Shown: one piece after another, positions 20,791 through 28,476 of the stretch
How positions within the stretch are numbered: position 1 is the first letter of the stretch
How the letters are laid out: the number at the start of each line of letters is the position of its first letter
From: Anaerolineales bacterium
Lineage (GTDB): Bacteria; Chloroflexota; Anaerolineae; Anaerolineales; Villigracilaceae
NCBI GenBank assembly: GCA_016789365.1
Contig: JAEURH010000008.1
Coordinates: 1 to 55,097 of the forward strand
DNA: 55,097 bases
Direction of reading: 5' to 3'
Translations under genes and position numbers: made by a program
The notes under the pieces: generated by a model
What the model was told of the DNA's origin: nothing
Databases searched by the model: none
Seen by the model: only the letters and a program-made list of their open reading frames with translations

Positions 20791-21978
20791 TTACTTTTTG
20801 CTCTTTTTGCCATGCCCCATGATTCTTTGATAGGAGCTCATCCATTCGTGAATGGCGTTCATCATTTCTTGTAATTGTTTTTCAGCGGTATCTGTGGTTT
20901 GGTGTATTTGGTCTTGTAACGTTTGGCTGACATCACTCAATGCTGAAACTTGTTCTTGATTTTTTTGTAATTCTTTACGCATATCACGAAAAGATTCTTC
21001 GGAAGAAAGGCTATGACCCGTCCAGCGTTTTTGGTCATCGGCTTTGAAGGTAATCCATTCTTGGCGTAATCTATCTTCGGTGAGTCTTTGCATTTCGGTC
21101 ACTTCATTAATGCGACGTTCGAGTTTGGTATTCAGTTCCACATACGTTTCTTGCGCTTTCTTCGCGCTACGCACGGCTTCATCTAATTTTTGTAATTGTG
21201 ATTCCATACCCTCGGCTTCTTTGGTGAAGGTATTAAATTTTTCTTGCCAATCTTTCCACGCGCGGTCACGTTCAACTTGTGCGAGAGATTGTTGTTCTAG
21301 GAATATATTTTGGGCTTGTTTGCGTTCTTGTTCAGATGCGATTAATTCTGTAAACCGATTTTCGATGTTGCGAATATTGTCTGCATTCACTGCTGATTTT
21401 TCACGGCTTTCATCTATCCGTTTACGAAGTGCAGTCAGTTCGCCTTGAATATCGGTGATGCGTTTCAAATCATTTTTACGAGTCTCGTCCACAGCGCGCA
21501 TAGCACGTTGCACATCTTCGTTAGAGCGTTTGCCATCTTCTACAGCAGATTTCAAATCTGCTACATTGTTGAGGATGCGCTGAATTTCATCTCCGCGTAA
21601 TTTAAGTTGTTTTTTGATTTCAGGCAAATCCATGCTTGATTTTAAACTGGTCAACACTTTATTAAGTTCACTAATTTCGCTTTGAGTTCTTTTTGCTGAA
21701 TCTTTTTCGTTTTTCGTGCGATTCTTTTCGTTTTCATCAATGACTTTCATAATGTCGGTGCGTTGCTTCGTCACCATTGTTTCAAATTGGTCAATGCGTT
21801 TGGCGGCAGGCACTACATCGGTCATTTGTTTGCTGAACGTTTTGAGTTGCTTTGAAAGCACGTTTACATTGGCTTCAAACGCAGATAAACGCTCATTCAA
21901 AGAGGCAATTGAATCTTTGGTTTCACGTTGTTGTTTATCTAACCATTCAAGGCGTTTGACAATTTGTTCAAATTCCAT
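20791..21978 (-). CDS. long coiled-coil protein of unknown function
   Basis: 395 residues, almost entirely charged heptad-like helix (Glu/Lys/Arg/Gln-rich; for example LNERLSAFEANVNVLSKQL, QGELTALRKRIDESREKS, LQKLDEAVRSAKKAQETYV), with a basic tail GHGKKSKK. No signal peptide or TM segment. It resembles SMC-like or chromosome-segregation coiled coils only in composition and lacks ATPase heads. The ATG at 21978 is chosen over 21990 because GGAGA falls just upstream of it. A TATAAT on the minus strand (plus 22066-22071) could start a roughly 80-base leader crossing an R8-like repeat. It precedes selB, possibly in one transcript. Confidence 0.8.
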   Translation of the reverse strand: MEFEQIVKRLEWLDKQQRETKDSIASLNERLSAFEANVNVLSKQLKTFSKQMTDVVPAAKRIDQFETMVTKQRTDIMKVIDENEKNRTKNEKDSAKRTQSEISELNKVLTSLKSSMDLPEIKKQLKLRGDEIQRILNNVADLKSAVEDGKRSNEDVQRAMRAVDETRKNDLKRITDIQGELTALRKRIDESREKSAVNADNIRNIENRFTELIASEQERKQAQNIFLEQQSLAQVERDRAWKDWQEKFNTFTKEAEGMESQLQKLDEAVRSAKKAQETYVELNTKLERRINEVTEMQRLTEDRLRQEWITFKADDQKRWTGHSLSSEESFRDMRKELQKNQEQVSALSDVSQTLQDQIHQTTDTAEKQLQEMMNAIHEWMSSYQRIMGHGKKSKK

Positions 21979-21993
21979 ATTAATCTCCATTAA

Positions 21994-22036
21994 CCCTCAT
22001 CCCCAACCCTCGCGTAGCATCCCAAAGGGAGAAGGG
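21994..22036. repeat. R8-type repeat
   Basis: CCCTCATCCCCAACCCT on the left and GGGAGAAGGG on the right, the reverse orientation of the unit at 37483-37563. It lies in the leader region of the coiled-coil gene. Confidence 0.6.
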
Positions 22037-22096
22037 AGATAAGGAAAAGGTTTGTGATACTCAAAATTATACACTTTTAAGAAAGAAGAAAGAAAA

Positions 22097-23488
22097 TTAC
22101 TGGCTTAGCCGTTCAAACAAAGATGGCAGATTGGAAAGCAACGGTTGTAAAATTTGTGGAAACAACCCTAAGATGAAAAGCCCACTCACGCCTAGCCCCA
22201 GCATGGTGACTTGCACCCAGCTTTCGTTTAACTCCCAACCTGGTTCTTCCGTCATTACAAAGACTGCTAGCGTCCGAATCGCGGCGATGAGTAAACCAAA
22301 CATGCCTACAAAAACCCAGAATAAAATTCCCAAGTCAGTGGTTAATGATTGCCAAATGGACAGCCGTGATGGAAAGCCTGCTAATAATGGAAAACCTGCC
22401 ATAGAGAGATGCGCGAATATCAAAGCGGCGGTTGCGGCAGGATATTTACGAGATAACCCTTGCACGTCACTGAATTGTAAAGAATAGGCTTCGCGTTTTA
22501 GAATCGAAAGAGATAATGCCCAAATTGCTAATTCCAATCCGCGTGGGATGAGGGTGAGAAAAACAAGATTCACCATTTGGATGGATTGCAAACCAAAAAT
22601 TAAAAGAATTAATCCCGTTTGTGAAATTGCAGAATAAGCAAGCATACGACCCAAATGACGTTGAAGCGCGGCAAAAATTCCGCCACTAGCAACCATGAAT
22701 AAGCCAGCGAATTGAATCGCACTCGTCAATTGAGAGGAATTTCTTAGCCAGCTATATCTATCTAAAAAACCTAATGCAAAAATGGTGATAAATGTTGGCA
22801 AAACCCATAGCAAAAATCCCGTAGCGTAGGGAGGCGTTTCTTCCATCAGCATTGGAATCCAGTTATAGAGCGGGAAGACGGCGAACAAAAATGCGAATCC
22901 CAAACCGAGCATCACGCCTGCTTGAAGTGTTGTGCCTAAATCGCTGGGGCTGGCTTCTACACCAGTTAACATCCAACCTGAAAAAAGGATGAATGGCATG
23001 GCTAATGTTTGATAGGTTAAGAAACGCACCACACCTTGACCTGCTTTTTGATACGGTGGCACGAGCAATGGAATAACGAGCATGGCGGCGACTTCGAGTA
23101 ATAATGCCGCATATAAAAATGGTTCAACTGCAATTGAAGCGGTGAGCAATGCCACAATCATCAAGCCTAATGAAACGAAGCGGCTTTGTGTGCCAGATGC
23201 TTCTGTGCCTAAAAACCATAAAGAGGCTAATCCATAAACAATGGCAAGTAATAAACCGTCGGCAGTGTTGAGTTCAAAACTGCGCCCGAAAAATTGAATG
23301 GCTGGTGCAATTTTTATAGAAACATTTCCGATTAATAAGGCAGTATCAATTGGAATGAAAAAAGCGATTAATGACAAAATAGCGGAAACACCTCCGCCAA
23401 CCCATGCTGAATAACGTTCGCTGGAGATGAGGAAAATCAAAACGCCAGTGATAAAAGGAATCGCAATCCATAAAATTGGCGCGCTCAT
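22097..23488 (-). CDS. divergent NuoN/MrpD-like antiporter-type membrane subunit
   Basis: 463 residues, about 14 TM helices. Belongs to the proton-translocating antiporter superfamily by pattern: the late segment SRKYPAATAALIFAHLSMAGFPLLAGFPSR (here split: SRKYPAATAALIFAHLSM and AGFPLLAGFPSR) matches the 'LSLxGxPPxxGFxxK' region, and PLYNWIPMLMEETPPY matches the 'PfHxWlPdah' helix. The TM5 glutamate may be present (LLLEVAAM), but the usual TM7 and TM8 lysines are not seen and the TM12 lysine is Arg. It overlaps the preceding gene by 4 bp. No NuoC/D, Fe-S or flavin subunits are in the window. Proton pumping is doubtful; it may be a structural or altered-channel subunit. Confidence 0.78.
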   Translation of the reverse strand: MSAPILWIAIPFITGVLIFLISSERYSAWVGGGVSAILSLIAFFIPIDTALLIGNVSIKIAPAIQFFGRSFELNTADGLLLAIVYGLASLWFLGTEASGTQSRFVSLGLMIVALLTASIAVEPFLYAALLLEVAAMLVIPLLVPPYQKAGQGVVRFLTYQTLAMPFILFSGWMLTGVEASPSDLGTTLQAGVMLGLGFAFLFAVFPLYNWIPMLMEETPPYATGFLLWVLPTFITIFALGFLDRYSWLRNSSQLTSAIQFAGLFMVASGGIFAALQRHLGRMLAYSAISQTGLILLIFGLQSIQMVNLVFLTLIPRGLELAIWALSLSILKREAYSLQFSDVQGLSRKYPAATAALIFAHLSMAGFPLLAGFPSRLSIWQSLTTDLGILFWVFVGMFGLLIAAIRTLAVFVMTEEPGWELNESWVQVTMLGLGVSGLFILGLFPQILQPLLSNLPSLFERLSQ

Positions 23489-24090
23489 AGGTCTTCCTCG
23501 CTTTCAAGCGGAGTAGAACCTGCTAGCATTAAGTATGAGCCGACGACTCCTAAACCTAAGTTAACCACTGCCAATAAACCTGTGACGAGAATCGCGCTTT
23601 CAATGGCGGCATATAAAATTTCAAAACCTGCAAGCATGGTGAGCAAGCCAAGAATCACGCGCATTACATTTGTAGTGATTCCTAAATGAATAATTCCGCC
23701 ACCGATTAATAGTAAGCCACCTGCTATGACTGGTAAACCCAAACCTGGAATTGCGCTTTCGATGCTAGGTGTAGCTCCGACAGTGACGATTGCCACAATT
23801 CCCATCAGCGCAATCCGAAAAGTTTGACCTTGTGAAAAAAAAGATTCTTCTTCATCGTCCACATTGGTTAATCCGAGCCGCGTCATACCTAAAATGGCAA
23901 CCACCATCCAACCTGTGATTAATTTTGCTGAACCCATAGCAAACGGTAGGTGACGAGTCACTAACCAAAACATGGCGAGATATTGCAACGCCAATGCACC
24001 TAAGTTAATGCGCCAGTCTGTATCTATTAACATTGCGGTTGCTGTAGCGAGAATTAATACCACTGCAATCCATGAGACAATTTCTAACAT
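23485..24090 (-). CDS. small membrane subunit, NuoK/HyfE-like
   Basis: 201 residues with about six or seven TM helices and an acidic cytoplasmic loop (TNVDDEEESFFSQG) after the third. The C-terminal three-helix part (GGGIIHLGITTNVMRVILGL, LLTMLAGFEILYAAIE, SAILVTGLLAVVNLGLGVVG) has the look of NuoK, MrpC or hydrogenase-4 subunit E proteins, including an intramembrane Glu in AGFEILYA. It is sandwiched between two antiporter-like genes, one base after the first and overlapping the second by 4 bp. This is the position a K-like subunit takes in such operons. The family is inferred from layout plus hydropathy and is not certain. Confidence 0.65.
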   Translation of the reverse strand: MLEIVSWIAVVLILATATAMLIDTDWRINLGALALQYLAMFWLVTRHLPFAMGSAKLITGWMVVAILGMTRLGLTNVDDEEESFFSQGQTFRIALMGIVAIVTVGATPSIESAIPGLGLPVIAGGLLLIGGGIIHLGITTNVMRVILGLLTMLAGFEILYAAIESAILVTGLLAVVNLGLGVVGSYLMLAGSTPLESEEDL

Positions 24091-24091
24091 G

Positions 24092-25642
24092 TTACGAAGC
24101 CGCCTGTGTGATTAATGCAACGAATAAAACTAAAAATAATAATGTCCACATGATGCCGCCTTCGCCTTCGAGTGTTTGCGTCACCACTTGACTTGTTCTG
24201 CCGAAGAAGCGATAGATAGACCACAAGCCTTGATAAAAATTATTGAGCCGCGATTCTGTGGATGAAACCCAGTGTGCGCGAACAGGGTTGAAGATACGAA
24301 AACGCCGACTTGCCCACACCAAGCCTAAGGTCAAGAAAGAAGCGATAATGGCTTGCAACCATGCGCCGACTTGTAATGCGCCGTCCCAGCCGATGAATCC
24401 TAAAAGCAATTGAGTCAAAATCAATAAAATGATTCCTGATGGATAAACTGCTTGCATCCAGCCTGGTTGATTATCTAATGAATCGCGATTGGTAGAACGA
24501 AGTGCGTGGCGGATGAAGCCAGCCATCATCAAGGCTTGTGCGAGAATCGCAAACGGAATAAAAAAATTTAAGTTACCAAGCCATGCACTGGCTGTTAAAG
24601 AAAATGGTAATGCGGAAATGCTAAACGCGCCGATTAACATCACACGATTGAGCCAAGTATTTTGAACAGAAGCAAGAAACAACGCGCCACCTACAAGTAT
24701 TAATGCACAACCCCATGCTACTGCACCAATTGGATTACCACTTAATGCTGAAAGAATAGCAAGCGAGGCAATGCCAATTACCCAATTTGGGCGACCATCT
24801 AACTCATCTGGCGCGCGAAGCCATGACCAGCCGCCGTATATTGCGGCGATTAAAGTTAATATGATTAAGAAAGGCGTGAGGCTTGAAGTTAATATTCCAA
24901 CTGGAATACGACCTAACAAAATTAAACTAGATGCGGATGAAATTAATCGCAACGCAGTACCGAACCCACGCCTCAAATTTGATTCGGGTGAATATGGTAA
25001 ATGTAATGGAAGCACACCTAAACGCAAGCCAGATGCAATCACTAAAAATAAACCAGCACTGGCAGACATAGATTGAAATTCAAATGTATTGGCTTCGGCT
25101 ATGCTGGTCATGCTTCCCCATAATAAAAAGCCAATACCAAACGCACGCGTTGAAAAAGAAATGACAACTTTTTCGTTGTTACCTGCGCCATTGACTGAAC
25201 TCAAATGAATAATTAATTCTGTTAAATCTAAAACCGCCCATAGCAATAACAACGTCAGCGGGTTATTGGCTGTCACTGCTAAAATGCCCGCTCCACCCAA
25301 AGCCAATGTGCCTGCCCAAACCGATGTGTTGATATAAACAGGTTGCGTAACCGCTGTTAATAAAATAGATAAAATCAACGCGGCAATGCTAAGCGCAAAC
25401 GGAAATGAAATTCCATCAGCAGTAAAAATCAAAGATGAATTGAACGCATCCAATGTTGGTACGCCGGGCAAACTTAAATTTATCGGCAATTGTGTCAGCC
25501 ACAAAAACACGCTGACAAATCCAAACATCGCGCCGCCCACCGCCACCAACCATGTGTAACGCGCTTCGGGGCGAAAAATTCGCAAAGCAATTAATGCCAG
25601 TGCCGCCACAAAAAATAAAAGACAAGAAATTAAAATGAGCAT
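24092..25642 (-). CDS. divergent NuoL/NuoM/MrpA-like antiporter-type membrane subunit
   Basis: 516 residues, about 14 TM helices. Superfamily membership is suggested by the core: FTADGISFPFALSIAALILS (the 'DGlS...l' helix), NNPLTLLLLWAVLDLTELII and SGLRLGVLPLHLPYSPESN, which aligns with the 'AFxVKxPxxPxHxWLP' helix. In that alignment the TM7 lysine is Arg, HxWLP is HLPYS, the TM8 lysine position is Ser, and the Trp-Glu of TM5 is Trp-Ala. The C-terminus carries an amphipathic stretch (YQGLWSIYRFFGRTSQ) before a last TM. First gene of a tight three-gene operon. A TACAAT box lies 11 bases before the ATG, with no Shine-Dalgarno. Confidence 0.75.
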   Translation of the reverse strand: MLILISCLLFFVAALALIALRIFRPEARYTWLVAVGGAMFGFVSVFLWLTQLPINLSLPGVPTLDAFNSSLIFTADGISFPFALSIAALILSILLTAVTQPVYINTSVWAGTLALGGAGILAVTANNPLTLLLLWAVLDLTELIIHLSSVNGAGNNEKVVISFSTRAFGIGFLLWGSMTSIAEANTFEFQSMSASAGLFLVIASGLRLGVLPLHLPYSPESNLRRGFGTALRLISSASSLILLGRIPVGILTSSLTPFLIILTLIAAIYGGWSWLRAPDELDGRPNWVIGIASLAILSALSGNPIGAVAWGCALILVGGALFLASVQNTWLNRVMLIGAFSISALPFSLTASAWLGNLNFFIPFAILAQALMMAGFIRHALRSTNRDSLDNQPGWMQAVYPSGIILLILTQLLLGFIGWDGALQVGAWLQAIIASFLTLGLVWASRRFRIFNPVRAHWVSSTESRLNNFYQGLWSIYRFFGRTSQVVTQTLEGEGGIMWTLLFLVLFVALITQAAS

Positions 25643-25673
25643 GAGATAAGTTAATTGTAACAGTTTTCATCAT

Positions 25674-25769
25674 GTCATTGCGAGGAGCGCTTTAGCGCGG
25701 CGAAGCAATCCCCAATTAATCTTAAGATTGCTTCGCCGCCAAAATGCAAGAGCGGCGGCTCGCAATGAC
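25674..25769. repeat. R1 element, full palindrome
   Basis: Perfect GTCATTGCGAG (25674-25684) and CTCGCAATGAC (25759-25769) ends; inner CGGCGAAGCAATCCC and AAGATTGCTTCGCCG arms. It fills the gap between the divergent complex-I-like operon and the DUF3048 gene, so it lies in both upstream regions. Confidence 0.92.
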
Positions 25770-25783
25770 ATAATCCTCTTTGG

Positions 25784-25789
25784 TACAAT
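25784..25789 (+). promoter_or_regulatory. -10 box of the DUF3048 gene (leaderless)
   Basis: TACAAT six bases before the ATG at 25796, no Shine-Dalgarno between them and no good -35 box (the expected place is inside the R1 end). Confidence 0.4.
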
Positions 25790-25795
25790 CCTTCC

Positions 25796-27082
25796 ATGAC
25801 CTCCCGACCTTTCAGACTTTTTAGACTAATAAGACTATTCGGATTTCTCGGACTCTTCATCATCTCCTGCGCTTCCCCTACCGCTTCATCACCTGACCTG
25901 ATACCTGCTACTGTTCCCACAAGCAATTTGCCTACACCCACACCTTTTCAACCCCAGACAGTTGACTCTCCAGACCCATACCTTGCCTTAACCACACCGC
26001 AAGCCATGCCAACCTTTACACCTTACCCAACCAAATATGTGATTCAAGAAAATGTAAATGTTCCTGTCGAAGTAAATCCATCTGCTCAAAATAATTTGGT
26101 GACGTACAATCCTTTAACTGGGTTAGCAGTCAGCGACCCAACTTTATTACAGCGCAGACCACTTGCTATAAAAATTGGCAACTCACCCGATTATGTTCGT
26201 CCGCAATCAGGGCTTTCGCTAGCAGACGTGGCTTTTGAATATTACATCGAATGGGGAGATACCAGATTTATTGCAGTGTTTTACAGCAACAACGTAGAAA
26301 GAGTCGGTCCCGTTCGTTCTGGCAGATATTTTGATGAGCATATCGCTCGCATGTATCACTCTTTTCTTATGTTCAAAGGCGCAGATGCGCGTGAATTAAA
26401 TTATCTCAAATCCACAGACTTAGACCCATATCTAGTGAGCGTTGGCATTGGCGAATGTCCGCCATATTTTATTGGTCCATACAAACGCGATGCCTATAAC
26501 AACGTATTTTTCAACATGCTCAAATGGGATGCTTGTATTGAAAGAAAAGGTTTAGATAATTCTCCGCAAGTTATCAGTGGTGGCTTTTTCTCTGAAGAAA
26601 TTCCGCAATCTCAATTAACTGCCACTAGAATTTACTCATATTATTCAGCCTATAACTATAACTATTGGGAATATGACCCGATCGCAAAAAATTATGTTCG
26701 TTACCAAGAAGCGAAAGACTTGGTGCGTGGCAATGCTGAATCGTATGCTCCGTTGACCGACGACTTGACAGGTTTCCCTATTACAGCAGAGAACGTGATT
26801 GTGCTTTTCGTCCCGCATATTTTTGCAAACACATATAATTCTGAAGATGAAGTCTATAACATTGACTTGATAGATTACGGTAATGCCATTGTTTATCGTG
26901 ATGGGCTTGCCATCCCCGCCTATTGGATTCGCGCCGAAGAAAATCAACCGCTTTTGTTTACCTCTTTAACAGGCGACCCCATCTTCTTACGCCCTGGGCA
27001 AACTTTTTATCAAGTGATGGGAACGACATCTCTTTATACAAATAATGGCACCGAATGGAGATTTGAATTTAGAACACCTTAA
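25796..27082 (+). CDS. DUF3048 (YerB-like) lipoprotein
   Basis: 428 residues. Signal sequence with lipobox FIISC (Cys25), then a Pro/Thr/Ser-rich linker to about residue 95. The DUF3048 N-domain follows: YNPLTGLAVSDPTLLQRRP, VRPQSGLSLADVAFEY, TRFIAVFYS, VGPVRSGRYFDEHIA. The C-domain contains NVIVLFVPH, YWIRAEE and FLRPGQTFYQVM. It would be lipid-anchored outside the membrane. The function of the family is not established. The N-terminal FRLFRLIRLFGFLGLF comes from a GACTNNTNAGACT-like tandem and may be partly repeat-derived. No partner is obvious in the neighbouring genes. Confidence 0.9.
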   Translation: MTSRPFRLFRLIRLFGFLGLFIISCASPTASSPDLIPATVPTSNLPTPTPFQPQTVDSPDPYLALTTPQAMPTFTPYPTKYVIQENVNVPVEVNPSAQNNLVTYNPLTGLAVSDPTLLQRRPLAIKIGNSPDYVRPQSGLSLADVAFEYYIEWGDTRFIAVFYSNNVERVGPVRSGRYFDEHIARMYHSFLMFKGADARELNYLKSTDLDPYLVSVGIGECPPYFIGPYKRDAYNNVFFNMLKWDACIERKGLDNSPQVISGGFFSEEIPQSQLTATRIYSYYSAYNYNYWEYDPIAKNYVRYQEAKDLVRGNAESYAPLTDDLTGFPITAENVIVLFVPHIFANTYNSEDEVYNIDLIDYGNAIVYRDGLAIPAYWIRAEENQPLLFTSLTGDPIFLRPGQTFYQVMGTTSLYTNNGTEWRFEFRTP

Positions 27083-27089
27083 TTTTTAT

Positions 27090-27219
27090 GTCATTGCGAG
27101 CCTGTTGGTCGAGTAGCCACGAACTTGCTTTTATGGCGTATCGAGACCATAAGGGCGAAGCAATCCCCAACATAATCATAAGATTGCTTCGTCGTGACTT
27201 CGTCACTCCTCGCAATGAC
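27090..27219. repeat. R1 element carrying a nested R2
   Basis: Perfect R1 ends at 27090-27100 and 27209-27219. The left half is split by R2 (27105-27150), whereas in the copy at 8423 R2 is in the right half. A CGTGACTTCGTCAC palindrome lies near the right end. Confidence 0.88.
27105..27150. repeat. R2 unit nested in R1
   Basis: TTGGTCGAGTAGCC on the left and GGCGTATCGAGACCA on the right; inverted relative to the copy at 8497-8530. Confidence 0.78.
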
Positions 27220-27230
27220 ATATATTACAG

Positions 27231-27239
27231 TGATAAAAT
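27231..27239 (+). promoter_or_regulatory. extended -10 box of the zinc-ribbon gene (leaderless)
   Basis: TGATAAAAT (TGn plus TAAAAT) ends six bases before the ATG at 27246, with no room for a ribosome binding site. Confidence 0.5.
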
Positions 27240-27245
27240 ACCTCT

Positions 27246-27767
27246 ATGACATTCGACCCTGTCTTCCTCAGCAGTCTCACACTCGTACTCACCGCATTTG
27301 CAGGCGCATTCATCATTGCCTTGTGGGTGAGTTTAGTGATATGGACGTATCGTGACATCCGCGCTCGCACGCGTGACCCATTGATTCAAACACTCGCCGC
27401 GTTGCTTGTTGCTGTATTAAATTTACCGGGTGTTTTGGTTTATTTAATTTTGCGTCCACCACGAACTTTAGAAGAAGAATATCAACACACACTGGAAGAA
27501 GAAGCGTTGCTTCAAGCATTAGAAGATTTACCATTATGCCCAGGCTGTGAAAGAAGAGTCAAAGAAGATTGGCAAATTTGCCCGAACTGCCATACCAAAT
27601 TAAAAAAGACTTGCCATAACTGTTCAAAGTTTATGGAACTCTCTTGGAACATCTGCCCATTTTGTGGCACACCTGCACCTGGTATGCGCGTTGAAGCAAC
27701 CAGTTTAAGTGATGCGCTAAAAAATCTAAAAATAGATGATGACCCCAGCGAAGTAAAAACAGAATAA
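27246..27767 (+). CDS. membrane protein with cytoplasmic double zinc ribbon
   Basis: 173 residues. TM helix 1 about residues 9-33 (VLTAFAGAFIIALWVSLVIW), a basic loop (YRDIRARTRDP), TM helix 2 about 45-67, then an acidic helix (LEEEYQHTLEEEALLQALED). A double zinc ribbon follows with four CxxC knuckles: CPGC, CPNC, CHNC, CPFC (about residues 98-143). Zinc ribbons of this kind usually mediate protein or nucleic-acid contacts; no enzyme motif is present. Nine bases separate it from the next small membrane protein gene, so the two are likely an operon. Function unknown. Confidence 0.82.
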   Translation: MTFDPVFLSSLTLVLTAFAGAFIIALWVSLVIWTYRDIRARTRDPLIQTLAALLVAVLNLPGVLVYLILRPPRTLEEEYQHTLEEEALLQALEDLPLCPGCERRVKEDWQICPNCHTKLKKTCHNCSKFMELSWNICPFCGTPAPGMRVEATSLSDALKNLKIDDDPSEVKTE

Positions 27768-27775
27768 AGGAACCT

Positions 27776-28303
27776 ATGTCCGAAAACCAAATCAAGGGTT
27801 ATTTTGCATTTGATGATTCAGATTTAATTGCCAACCGCGCAGGTAGACTTTCTCCCAAACAAGAAAAAAAGATAATTTCAAACGACCAATTCGCAAACCG
27901 CGTCATACTTGGATTTTTTCTTGTGTGCTTAGCCTTTACCTTATTCTTTGCCTACAAAGTTTTTTCTGACTCCACCAGCATCCCATCATGGGTTGGATTA
28001 ATCTTAGCCATGTTTTTCGGCTCTTTGTTTAGCAGAGGATTATTCACAAAAGTAGATTATTCCGTGCAAAAAGTGGAAGGTGAAGTGCAATTTGTGAAAG
28101 TTGAAAAATTATCAGGCTCTGCCACTGACCCAATGCACAAGCGCCAGAAAGTTTCCAGTTACGAAATGCACATTGGCGGAGAATCTTTCAGCAATGCCAA
28201 CCCTGCCTTAATTGAAATTATGCAAGGGGATGTGTATGCAGTCTATTACACAAAAACCACACGGCAAATTCTTTCGGTTGAATTTATCGCTAAGGGAAAA
28301 TAA
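27776..28303 (+). CDS. two-TM hypothetical protein
   Basis: 175 residues, not recognised. An N-terminal cytoplasmic part of about 40 residues (SDLIANRAGRLSPKQEKKI) is followed by two adjacent TM helices (VILGFFLVCLAFTLFFAYKV; VGLILAMFFGSLFSRGLF). The C-terminal beta-rich domain includes VEGEVQFVKVEKLSG, YEMHIGGESF and DVYAVYYTKTTRQILSVE, which looks like a small beta barrel. The RLSPKQ...TM-TM layout recalls uncharacterised membrane proteins whose C-terminal domain handles a small ligand. AAAGGA directly precedes the ATG at 27776. Probably co-expressed with the zinc-ribbon protein. Confidence 0.75.
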   Translation: MSENQIKGYFAFDDSDLIANRAGRLSPKQEKKIISNDQFANRVILGFFLVCLAFTLFFAYKVFSDSTSIPSWVGLILAMFFGSLFSRGLFTKVDYSVQKVEGEVQFVKVEKLSGSATDPMHKRQKVSSYEMHIGGESFSNANPALIEIMQGDVYAVYYTKTTRQILSVEFIAKGK

Positions 28304-28311
28304 TTTTCTCA

Positions 28312-28466
28312 ATCCCGAAGGGATGGCATGATTATAGAAAGCACGCAATTGTTTAAAAAATCCCGTAGGGATGACATAATTTTGAAAATTTATGACACCC
28401 CTTCGGGGTTTTACACGCAACAATATTCAATCTATAATCATTTGACCCCTACGGGGTCTTATAGAA
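28312..28466. repeat. cluster of TCCCGAAGGGATG / CCCCTACGGGGT hairpin repeats
   Basis: Units at about 28312 (TCCCGAAGGGATGGCATGAT), 28361 (TCCCGTAGGGATGACATAAT), then the inverted forms ATGACACCCCTTCGGGG (28391) and TTGACCCCTACGGGGTC (28441). Two in each orientation, so the whole can fold on itself. It fills the 172-base gap before the enolase-superfamily gene. CCCCTTCGGGGTTTT could also terminate transcription. Confidence 0.75.
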
Positions 28467-28476
28467 ATGACTAAAT

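Noticed and set aside
20711-20845. 45-residue N-terminal extension of SelB
   Set aside because: It would overlap the coiled-coil gene and translate the CTTTCCTCTTTC inverted repeat. SelB normally starts just before GTAGHVDHGKS.
433-27219. CRISPR array
   Set aside because: The repeats are dispersed palindromes of 30-130 bp at gene borders, not regularly spaced direct repeats with unique spacers, and no cas genes are present.
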